The position numbers and the translations under genes were made by a program. Below the pieces are notes generated by a model, which had not been told where the DNA came from, did not search any database, and worked only from the letters and a program-made list of their open reading frames with translations. A stretch of DNA of 29,129 nt from Bacteroidaceae bacterium (GTDB lineage: Bacteria; Bacteroidota; Bacteroidia; Bacteroidales; Bacteroidaceae), in assembly GCA_028709135.1 (NCBI GenBank), contig JAQVXN010000001.1, positions 1-29,129 of the forward strand, written 5' to 3'. The first letter of the stretch is position 1; the number at the start of each line of letters is the position of its first letter. This document shows positions 22,505-29,129 of this stretch, piece after piece.

Positions 22505-23617
22505 TCACTCGTTTTCCAGTCCCAATTTCTTGAAATAAAAATCAAGAACTTGTTGGGCGGCAACAAAAGATGTTTGTTTTCCATTAAATACGGCAGATTC
22601 TTCATTTTTGAGCATTTCTTCAATTTCTGGATCTTGATAAAAACTGTTTTTCAAATGCTCATTAATCGTTTCATACATCCAATAACGGTTTTGCTCCATT
22701 CTGCGATGTTCAAAATAACCATTCTTCTTAACAAAATCAAAATACTCATATATGCTGTCCCACAATTCTTTGATACCCAAAGCGTAAAAACCAGAATAAG
22801 TAAGTACTTTAGGCATCCAACCACTCGGAGACTCTGGAAAAAGATGCAATGCATTCCTATAATATGAAGCTGCAATCTGGCAACGCTGCATATTATCGCC
22901 ATCGCATTTATTAACAGCAATACCATCTACTATTTCCATAATTCCCCGTTTAATGCCCTGCAGTTCATCTCCCGTTCCAGCTACCTGAATCAACAAGAAG
23001 AAATCCACCATCGATTGACAAGCGGTTTCACTCTGACCAACACCCACAGTTTCAACGAAAATCTTATCATATCCAGCTGCCTCACAAAGAATAATGGACT
23101 CGCGGGTCTTACGAGCCACGCCACCGAGAGAACCTGAAGACGGACTGGGGCGAATAAATGACTTGGGATGAACTGAAAGTTTCTCCATACGCGTTTTGTC
23201 GCCCAAAATACTACCCTTACTCCGTTCACTGCTAGGATCTATAGCCAGCACAGCCAATTTGCCTCCATATTTATTCAGTACATAAATACCAAATTCATCT
23301 ATTGATGTACTTTTGCCGGAGCCTGGCACCCCACTAATACCAACTCGCACCGAATTACCAGCATAAGGCAAACATCTCTCAATAACGTGCTGCGCCTTGA
23401 TCTCATGTTCAGGGCGCGTACTCTCCAAGAGCGTCACAGCACGACTTAAAATCATCGTGTCTCCTTTAAGAATACCATTTACATAGTCGTCGACACTTAA
23501 TTCTCTTCGCCTGATAGGCCCATTTTTTGAAAGATACGGATTTACACTTCCGGGGCTCGAAGGGCTCGTTTGTACTTTTAGACCTTTATATTGTCTTTCA
23601 TTTTCAGGATGTTCCAT
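22505..23617 (-). CDS. meaB: Methylmalonyl-CoA mutase-associated GTPase MeaB (ArgK-like)
   Basis: G3E-family GTPase that gates loading and protection of the B12-dependent methylmalonyl-CoA mutase. About 370 residues. Numbering from an in-frame ATG at 23629: Walker A GVPGSGKS (about 100-107), LAIDPSSERSKGSILGDKTRM (the switch I region typical of MeaB), FVETVGVGQSE (Walker B and switch II), and base-recognition NKCDGD (about 240-245). Start: the -7 box at 23638-23645 predicts transcription from near 23631, so ATG 23629 would be almost leaderless; ATG 23617 (MEHPENERQY) is preferred. The mutase genes themselves are not in the window. Together with the riboswitch at 6005 this indicates B12 use. 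Confidence 0.95.
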   Translation of the reverse strand: MEHPENERQYKGLKVQTSPSSPGSVNPYLSKNGPIRRRELSVDDYVNGILKGDTMILSRAVTLLESTRPEHEIKAQHVIERCLPYAGNSVRVGISGVPGSGKSTSIDEFGIYVLNKYGGKLAVLAIDPSSERSKGSILGDKTRMEKLSVHPKSFIRPSPSSGSLGGVARKTRESIILCEAAGYDKIFVETVGVGQSETACQSMVDFFLLIQVAGTGDELQGIKRGIMEIVDGIAVNKCDGDNMQRCQIAASYYRNALHLFPESPSGWMPKVLTYSGFYALGIKELWDSIYEYFDFVKKNGYFEHRRMEQNRYWMYETINEHLKNSFYQDPEIEEMLKNEESAVFNGKQTSFVAAQQVLDFYFKKLGLENE

Positions 23618-23637
23618 AATGATTCTCATTTAATCGT

Positions 23638-23645
23638 CAAAAATA
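23638..23645 (-). promoter_or_regulatory. -7 box upstream of meaB
   Basis: Minus-strand TATTTTTG matches TAnnTTTG. The 44 bases between this gene and the upstream DUF1573-like gene contain it, so meaB can be transcribed on its own. Confidence 0.5.
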
Positions 23646-23661
23646 GCTTCTCTTTCATATC

Positions 23662-24750
23662 TCATTTTGTCAATCTATTCTTACTCAAAATGACATTAAA
23701 AATCACTTTTGGCTGTTTCGGATCATTCGTGATCATCAGTACACGCAATCTACTGCGCGACTTGTTCATATATTTTGATAGCACAGAAATCTTGAGTCTT
23801 TCCGTTCTATTGGGTCCAATCTTCATTTGTCCCAAATCCACATTCACAGCAGGGTTAAATACCTGTAAGGAACGAATTTCAAGACTTGATTTCCCTATAT
23901 TTTTTAGTAGAATCGTTCCTTTTACTTTGCTTTTTCCTTCAATAGATGGCAACCTAAGTTCTGTCCCCTGTGTTCCTTCTATTTTCAAACACGGCGCCAA
24001 TGCAGTTTGCACCACAGAAGTTGTGTCAAACGGAGGCAATAATACGGACGATACTTCCAATTCATTGTCTTTTCCTACTCTGTCCCCAGGATAACGGCTG
24101 ACATAAACGGTTGTTTGAATCAATCCAAAACTTTCTATGGCCTTCGTATTCAGTGTCACAACGATTTTCCCGACTCTTCCGGGCAACAATTTATCCGGCT
24201 CCGCCCGCTGACTTAAATATGGAGGCAGATGCATTAATTCGGGGTGATAAACTTTGTTGCTACCATTCCTCACTGCAATGACTTGGGCGGGACATTCCCC
24301 CCTATTTACATCATCAAATTCAATATTGTCCGTACTCAGAGAGATTGGTCCCACTTTATAGGGATACTCTCCTGTATAGTCATCTTTCTGTTGAACAACA
24401 TCTCCTGTTGCTTTAAGCACGTAGGGTTTCTCTTGAGCATCCGTATAAACATATATTGCTTTTTCAAAATGGCCTAACAAATCCGCTTTGTACTTTATCT
24501 GTAAACGTGATTTCTCACCGGCAGGAATAGCTTTTTTATCCCATTGAACTGAAATCTGACTACTGGAAGTCAGAATTTCTTTGATGTTTACCGGTTTTCC
24601 AAAATTATTCGTAACGGTCACTTCCACATTGTTTTCAGTATACCACTCCACTTGCCCCATTTGCAACGCTGTCTGTTCAAACTGTAACTGAGCCCACGCG
24701 GTTCCAGTCACAAAAATAAAAGTTATAATATATAGTAGCTTTTTACCCAT
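23662..24750 (-). CDS. Secreted DUF1573 / Ig-like domain protein of unknown function
   Basis: A 362-residue exported protein: a signal peptide (KKLLYIITFIFVTGTAWA, cleaved near AQLQFEQ) followed by beta-rich Ig-like modules. The first (about 20-115) fits DUF1573: VEVTVTNNFGKPVNIKEILTSSSQISVQWDKKAIPAGEKSRLQIKYK-type pattern with the conserved NxxxxPVxI and IPAGxxxxLxxxY spacing. A second segment, from about 140 to 250, has FDDVNRGECPAQVIAVRNGSNK. A third, near 280-350, has LLKNIGKSSLEIRSLQVFNPAV and repeats the pattern. These resemble ASPM/SPD-2/Hydin-type domains, usually surface or adhesion related in Bacteroidetes, but no function is known. It has its own -7 box and is followed by meaB on the same strand. 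Confidence 0.8.
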   Translation of the reverse strand: MGKKLLYIITFIFVTGTAWAQLQFEQTALQMGQVEWYTENNVEVTVTNNFGKPVNIKEILTSSSQISVQWDKKAIPAGEKSRLQIKYKADLLGHFEKAIYVYTDAQEKPYVLKATGDVVQQKDDYTGEYPYKVGPISLSTDNIEFDDVNRGECPAQVIAVRNGSNKVYHPELMHLPPYLSQRAEPDKLLPGRVGKIVVTLNTKAIESFGLIQTTVYVSRYPGDRVGKDNELEVSSVLLPPFDTTSVVQTALAPCLKIEGTQGTELRLPSIEGKSKVKGTILLKNIGKSSLEIRSLQVFNPAVNVDLGQMKIGPNRTERLKISVLSKYMNKSRSRLRVLMITNDPKQPKVIFNVILSKNRLTK

Positions 24751-24772
24751 TCCATTTTCAATCTTGTTCCTG

Positions 24773-24780
24773 CAAAGTTA
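24773..24780 (-). promoter_or_regulatory. -7 box upstream of the DUF1573-like gene
   Basis: Minus-strand TAACTTTG matches TAnnTTTG, 23 bases before the ATG at 24750. A TTT sits at -33 spacing; no TTG. Confidence 0.55.
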
Positions 24781-24918
24781 ATGTAAATCGGGAGAAGGCT
24801 AAAGGAAAACATCAAATTTTTTATCTCTATTACAGTCAAACAATCTGAGATCGCATAAAACTTTCAAACATGTAACATGTTTTCCGCAAACATATTCGAC
24901 GTTTTAAATAGAAAACCG

Positions 24919-24926
24919 TATTTTTG
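24919..24926 (+). promoter_or_regulatory. -7 box upstream of the exonuclease III gene
   Basis: TATTTTTG matches TAnnTTTG and lies 23 bases before the ATG at 24949. No clear -33 element. Confidence 0.55.
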
Positions 24927-24948
24927 TAAAAAATAAAGTTATTTCATT

Positions 24949-25704
24949 ATGAAATTTATCTCTTGGAATGTAAATGGATTACGAGCCTGTGATGGAAAAG
25001 GATTTTCCGATATTTTCAATCATCTTGACGCTGATTTCTTTTGCTTGCAGGAAACAAAAATGCAAGCTGGTCAGTTTGATCTTGAGTTTGCCGGTTACGA
25101 ATCTTTTTGGAATTACGCAGAAAAGAAAGGCTATTCCGGTACCTGTATTTTCACTCGTCATCATCCAATATCCGTTTCCATGGGCATGAACATCGAGCAA
25201 CACGACCATGAAGGGCGCATTATTACCTTGGAATATCCTGAATTCTTCCTTGTCAATGTTTATACACCTAATTCTCAAAACGAATTGCGCCGTCTCGCCT
25301 ACCGTATGGAGTGGGAAAATGATTTCCGCCAGTTTCTTCTTACACTGGATAGCCAGAAACCTGTCATCGTCTGTGGCGACATGAATGTGGCACACGAAGA
25401 AATTGACATTAAAAACCCGAAATCAAATCATCACAATGCCGGTTTTACAGACGAAGAACGCCTGAAAATGACCGAACTTCTTGCATCAGGTTTCACAGAC
25501 ACTTTCCGCCACATATATCCAGATTTGAAAGACGCCTACAGTTGGTGGTCCTACCGTTTCCATGCGCGCGAAAACAATGTGGGATGGCGCATCGACTATT
25601 TTCTCCTCTCTAACCGTCTCCTCCCTCAACTCATCGAATCCCGCATCCTCGCCGATGTACATGGCAGCGACCACTGCCCCGTTCAAATTGAAGTGAATCT
25701 GTAA
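24949..25704 (+). CDS. Exodeoxyribonuclease III / AP endonuclease (ExoA/XthA family)
   Basis: Base-excision repair nuclease cutting at abasic sites and acting 3'-5' on duplex DNA. The 251-residue protein shows the exonuclease-endonuclease-phosphatase fold motifs in order: ISWNVNGLRA (Asn7), FCLQETKM (catalytic metal ligand Glu35), YSGTCIFTR, VNVYTPNSQ (tyrosine and asparagine of the active site), CGDMNVAHEEID (Asp and Asn), WWSYRFHARENNVGWRIDYFL, and GSDHCPV (catalytic Asp-His). The GWRIDY and VAHEEIDI pattern is closer to the ExoA group of Firmicutes and Bacteroidetes than to E. coli XthA. It is monocistronic, with a hairpin terminator downstream at 25745. Confidence 0.94.
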   Translation: MKFISWNVNGLRACDGKGFSDIFNHLDADFFCLQETKMQAGQFDLEFAGYESFWNYAEKKGYSGTCIFTRHHPISVSMGMNIEQHDHEGRIITLEYPEFFLVNVYTPNSQNELRRLAYRMEWENDFRQFLLTLDSQKPVIVCGDMNVAHEEIDIKNPKSNHHNAGFTDEERLKMTELLASGFTDTFRHIYPDLKDAYSWWSYRFHARENNVGWRIDYFLLSNRLLPQLIESRILADVHGSDHCPVQIEVNL

Positions 25705-25744
25705 TTGCCACAACTTGATTATTCAGCCAATTACACGAAATGAC

Positions 25745-25771
25745 CTATTCACAAAAGAATAGTTGTTTTTT
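25745..25771 (+). terminator. Terminator after the exonuclease III gene
   Basis: CTATTC (25745-25750), loop ACAAAA, GAATAG (25757-25762), followed by TTGTTTTTT. Confidence 0.65.
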
Positions 25772-25837
25772 ATATCAAATAAAGGAATAGGCATTCTTTT
25801 AAAATTACCCTTTCCGAATAATAATATCGATATTTTC

Positions 25838-28819
25838 ATGAAATTAACAAACATAAATTTCCATCTTCAAATCATTTTACGTACCTCATACATTTGCATT
25901 TGTATTTTTCTACTTTTTCCACCAATTATTCGCGCAGCGCAGCCTGATAGTATCAATATTCACGGAAGCATTCAAGATTCTTTCTCCAGAGAAAATCTGC
26001 AAAGCGCTATTCTGACATTCATGCGCCCTGACAGCTCCGTGGTGCGTGTTGACTCCACCAAACGCTTCGATACAACAAATTATGGTGGCTTTTACATGAC
26101 ATCAAGTGGTGGTTTCTATTTCTGCAAACTTCCCGGGGCCGGGAATTATCTGGTTAAAGTACAATCATCAGGCTATCAAACCAAGATATTCCATCTAAAT
26201 ATCCCCGTGCGTAAATACATGAAATGGGTCCGTGATTGGAGTGAAGATTTTCGTCTCGATAAAGAGCATAAAATTCACGAAGTGCAACTCGGAGAAGCCG
26301 TCATCAAGGCGACAAAAATCAAAATGGTACTCAAAGGCGACACGGTGGTTTTCAATGCAGATGCCTTTCAACTCAGTCAAGGCAGCATGCTGGAACAGCT
26401 CATTAAGCAGTTGCCGGGCATGAAACTGGGCGATGGAGGCGACATCACCTACAATGGACAGCACGTCAATTCTCTGCTTGTTAACGGTAAAGATTTCTTC
26501 AAAGGCAATCCAAAAATTGCACTTGAAAACCTTCCTGCCTACATGGTGGACAAAGTAAAAGTCTATCGTCGCTCCGAAGGAGATAACTACCTCAAAAAGG
26601 ATACCGCAGAAATTAACAAAGATAAGAAACTGGTCGTAGACGTAAATTTAAAACGCCAATACAACCAAGGATGGCTCGCTAACGCAGAAGTGGCCGGCGG
26701 TACAAATAACCGATATTTGGCGCGCGGTTTCGCCATGCGCTTCACGGACCATTCCAAGCTTTTTCTTTTTGGCAACATGAACAACATGAATGATACGCAA
26801 ATACCCGGTTCCAGCGGAGACTGGTATGCCAACTGGGTTCCTGCAGGCACCTTAAAAGTACGCATGGGAGGAGGAAATTTCGACTGGGACGACAAGAATA
26901 CAAAAGCAAATGTTCACAGCAATTTCATCGCCACTCATGAATTTACAGACGACGAACAAATAGCCTCCAGTGTCACCTATCTTGGAAACGGAGATACCTA
27001 CAATCGTAATCATTCCCGCCAGGAAAACACACAAACCCATGTCTCTTGGAATAATTCTTTCGAATACCCCGGTAAAAATACTTATTTTCAGTTCAGTCCC
27101 AATATAGATTATTTTCGAATTGAAAGCCATGGTTTGACACGCAGCGCCACATTTAACGCAGACCCACACGACGCCACCCGCAGTGCTTCACTTGACAGTA
27201 TTTTTGCTCCTGCTGGCAGTGCACGTCTCAACCATTTACTCATCAACAGCATGAAAAACCTTACCAGCAGTCTCACCAAAACATTCAATGCATCCTGCTC
27301 TCTTTTCGGCTCTTTCAAATCTCCTATTTTCGGCAATCGTATTTCTCTTCAATTTAGCAGCGATTATAACCATAAAGATTACGACCTTTTCTCACACTAC
27401 ACCCTCAACCAGCCACAGGCTTCTAAACTGGATTTCCGCAATCAGTATACACAGCAACCTACACGCAACTACAATTACAATGCGGGCCTCGGCTACGCTT
27501 GGAATTTTAGTCGCCTACCCAAATTACAATTCCATCTGCATTACAATTACGAACAAACTTATGATCACGGTCAACGTGACTTATATCGTCTGGACAGCCT
27601 CAATAACTGGAACAAACCCGATGCGCATACTATCGGAGCTCTTCCCTCTACAACCGATTCCCTTCATGCCGCACTGGACTGGAAAAACTCTTATCACACC
27701 ATCAACCGCAGTCACACTCATTCTACAATATTTGGAATAGGAAATGCCGTCGGCAAGAGCGGATATCTTTCTCTTGACATTCCCGTCCGTTTCAATTACA
27801 ACTCTATTATTGACGACCGTAATCATCAAATTCGCGAAAAGACACGTTACTTAACCACCTATTCTCCGAGCATTTCTTACTGGCACTCCCTCATGCAAAA
27901 CGGACACTTCAGCTATACAAGCCTTTCCTATTTTTTAGGTCTCAATGCACCCGATATGTCAACCCTCCTCGACGTGGTAGATGATGCCAATCCTCTTGTC
28001 GTGCAATTAGGTAATCCACATCTGAAAAACGCAGCTCGACACGCCATACAATTCAGCATAACGAAAGGCCGAACAAAAAGACAACGCAATATCAATTTTT
28101 CTGGAGGCTGGAATGTTACAACCAATGCCGCAGCGCAAGCCATGACATACAACCGCACCACAGGTGTTTCTACTTACCAGCCCCGCAACATCGATGGCAA
28201 CTGGAGTTCCAATCTTAATTTTGACTACAGCCAAGACGTAGACACCTTGGACCATATCAAACTGAGAACCAGCACAAATCTGAGTTACCTCAACAATGTG
28301 GACTACACTTCAGAACGAGGCGGACAAACGGTGGATCCCTATCGCAGCAGCGTGCACACGTTTACCATCGGAGAGGAACTGAGTGCTACTTACTCCATTA
28401 ACAAAACCCGTATAGATATCCACGGAAAAGTAAATTGGAACAACCTGACTAGCAGTCGTGAAAATTTCAACAATCAGAACACCGCAGAATTCAACTACGG
28501 CATCACCTTTGTATCGCCTCTCGTGTGGGGACTGGAAATTTCCACAGACCTCAATATGAATAGCCGTCGCGGCTACAGCGACAAAAACATGAACGATAAT
28601 AATCTGATTTGGAACGCCGAACTAACGCGCTCATTTCTCAAAAACAAAAATCTAATTCTTAAATTAGACGGCTTTGATATTTTAGGACAGCTGGACAACG
28701 TGCTCAGCGAAGTGAATGCACAAGGACGCACAGAAACATGGTACAACACGGTACCCCGCTATGCCATGCTGCACCTCATTTACCGCCTCAATATACAGCC
28801 CAAAAAGAAAAAAGATTAA
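25838..28819 (+). CDS. Large outer-membrane beta-barrel protein (TonB-dependent receptor-like)
   Basis: About 993 residues. The N-terminus has a basic stretch and a hydrophobic signal (ICICIFLLFPPIIRAA). Then comes a carboxypeptidase-regulatory-like domain (INIHGSIQDSFSRENLQSAI onward, to about 110). A plug-like region follows (about 150-240: LKGDTVVFNADAFQLSQGSM, LPGMKLGDGGDITYNGQHVN, LLVNGKDFFKGNPKIALENL). The rest is a long series of amphipathic beta strands ending in LIYRLNIQPKKKKD. This matches the Bacteroidetes outer membrane beta-barrel family (OMP_b-brl_3) rather than SusC: no SusD partner follows. The frame is open to 25763, but ATG 25838 starts a plausible signal peptide and is preferred. 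The ligand is unknown. No -7 box was recognised upstream. Confidence 0.85.
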   Translation: MKLTNINFHLQIILRTSYICICIFLLFPPIIRAAQPDSINIHGSIQDSFSRENLQSAILTFMRPDSSVVRVDSTKRFDTTNYGGFYMTSSGGFYFCKLPGAGNYLVKVQSSGYQTKIFHLNIPVRKYMKWVRDWSEDFRLDKEHKIHEVQLGEAVIKATKIKMVLKGDTVVFNADAFQLSQGSMLEQLIKQLPGMKLGDGGDITYNGQHVNSLLVNGKDFFKGNPKIALENLPAYMVDKVKVYRRSEGDNYLKKDTAEINKDKKLVVDVNLKRQYNQGWLANAEVAGGTNNRYLARGFAMRFTDHSKLFLFGNMNNMNDTQIPGSSGDWYANWVPAGTLKVRMGGGNFDWDDKNTKANVHSNFIATHEFTDDEQIASSVTYLGNGDTYNRNHSRQENTQTHVSWNNSFEYPGKNTYFQFSPNIDYFRIESHGLTRSATFNADPHDATRSASLDSIFAPAGSARLNHLLINSMKNLTSSLTKTFNASCSLFGSFKSPIFGNRISLQFSSDYNHKDYDLFSHYTLNQPQASKLDFRNQYTQQPTRNYNYNAGLGYAWNFSRLPKLQFHLHYNYEQTYDHGQRDLYRLDSLNNWNKPDAHTIGALPSTTDSLHAALDWKNSYHTINRSHTHSTIFGIGNAVGKSGYLSLDIPVRFNYNSIIDDRNHQIREKTRYLTTYSPSISYWHSLMQNGHFSYTSLSYFLGLNAPDMSTLLDVVDDANPLVVQLGNPHLKNAARHAIQFSITKGRTKRQRNINFSGGWNVTTNAAAQAMTYNRTTGVSTYQPRNIDGNWSSNLNFDYSQDVDTLDHIKLRTSTNLSYLNNVDYTSERGGQTVDPYRSSVHTFTIGEELSATYSINKTRIDIHGKVNWNNLTSSRENFNNQNTAEFNYGITFVSPLVWGLEISTDLNMNSRRGYSDKNMNDNNLIWNAELTRSFLKNKNLILKLDGFDILGQLDNVLSEVNAQGRTETWYNTVPRYAMLHLIYRLNIQPKKKKD

Positions 28820-28969
28820 TTTCTCTTTACCTCGTTCTAAAATAGCGTTACACTAAAAAAGACTTGTTTTCTCATCTTAGAGGCCTTCAAAAATCACATC
28901 ATCTCAAAGCCTCTCACAAGTTTGTATTTGAAAAAAACAGGTTGTTATTCAAAAAAAACAAGACGCTAC
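28820..28969. other. Intergenic region without a recognised gene
   Basis: AT-rich sequence after the barrel protein. The only structure is AGAGGC (28879-28884) facing GCCTCT about 24 bases later, a weak hairpin with a long loop and no T run. Nothing else is seen here. Confidence 0.4.
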
Positions 28970-28998
28970 TTGTCAAAAACAAAACAAATATATTTTTG
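28970..28998 (+). promoter_or_regulatory. Possible promoter of a gene running out of the window
   Basis: TTG (28970-28972) and TATTTTTG (28991-28998), with an 18-bp gap, slightly shorter than the usual 19-20. Confidence 0.45.
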
Positions 28999-29044
28999 CA
29001 CGACTCATACATCGTGGAAATATTCTCGATATGACGAATAACAG

Positions 29045-29129
29045 ATGTTTGTAAAAGAGGCTTTAAAATCAAGAGCGCATCGTTTTTTCTCTTTCGTTTA
29101 CTTATCAAAAATCTTCAGGAAGCACAACA
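29045..29129 (+). CDS. Possible 5' end of a gene, truncated by the window edge
   Basis: From ATG 29045 the frame reads MFVKEALKSRAHRFFSF and stays open to the end of the window (28 codons). It lies about 47 bases after a -7 box, which is why it is listed. Too little is present to name a family. An overlapping 7-codon frame starts at ATG 29031 in another frame. The short length makes chance openness quite possible. Confidence 0.35.
   Translation, partial: MFVKEALKSRAHRFFSFVYLSKIFRKHN

Noticed and set aside
25838..28819. SusC of a polysaccharide utilisation locus
   Set aside because: No SusD-like gene follows and no glycoside hydrolase or sensor is nearby; the sequence fits the generic beta-barrel family better.

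Overview
The window looks like a stretch of Bacteroidales chromosome, most likely Prevotellaceae or a close relative. The evidence is a PorQ-cmk-ispH cluster (PorQ belongs to the type IX secretion system of Bacteroidota), TolC/RND and beta-barrel outer-membrane proteins of Bacteroidetes type, and repeated Bacteroidetes -7 boxes (TAnnTTTG) just upstream of genes, several with a TTG/TTTG -33 element 19-20 bp further up. Shine-Dalgarno sequences are mostly absent. Placement below order level is inference.

Layout. 1-2030: a junction where the first 36 codons of a type-2 trpB are joined to the last ~165 codons of an RND efflux pump, followed by an intact TolC-family lipoprotein. 2411-5839: a NOL1/NOP2/Sun-type rRNA methyltransferase (minus), then a small membrane protein, thyA and folA (plus, probably one operon). 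5966-8960: a promoter, a cobalamin riboswitch with an intrinsic terminator, and nrdDG (anaerobic class III ribonucleotide reductase and its activase). 9104-12210: a LuxR-type regulator and a metY-cysK sulfur assimilation operon, all on minus. 12211-13667: a gene-poor region with a possible decayed secreted-protein gene, a ~578-bp MITE-like element with 28-bp terminal inverted repeats and internal 21-bp tandem repeats, and a tRNA-Ser(GGA). 13669-15973: mlaE-mlaF-glycosyltransferase 2 (minus). 16194-16991: lptB. 17036-19736 (minus): tatD, a polyprenyl synthetase and a TonB-domain protein. 19899-22449: porQ-cmk-ispH. 22505-24750 (minus): meaB and a secreted DUF1573-like protein. 24949-28819: an exonuclease III-type enzyme and a large outer-membrane beta-barrel protein. 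A new gene may start at 29045.

Functional themes. Nucleotide supply is strongly represented: ThyA, DHFR, the anaerobic ribonucleotide reductase and CMP kinase. The riboswitch ahead of nrdDG, together with the MeaB GTPase, points to a cell that senses and uses vitamin B12 and switches between a B12-independent and, presumably, a B12-dependent reductase encoded elsewhere. Envelope genes (MlaEF, LptB, TonB, PorQ, TolC, the barrel protein) form the second theme.

Most of the window is ordinary core genome. I did not see a convincing new multi-gene system. The items most worth a second look are the trpB/RND junction, the TIR-bounded element with its palindromic tandem repeats, the B12-nrdDG switch, and a perfect inverted repeat at the LuxR-gene promoter.
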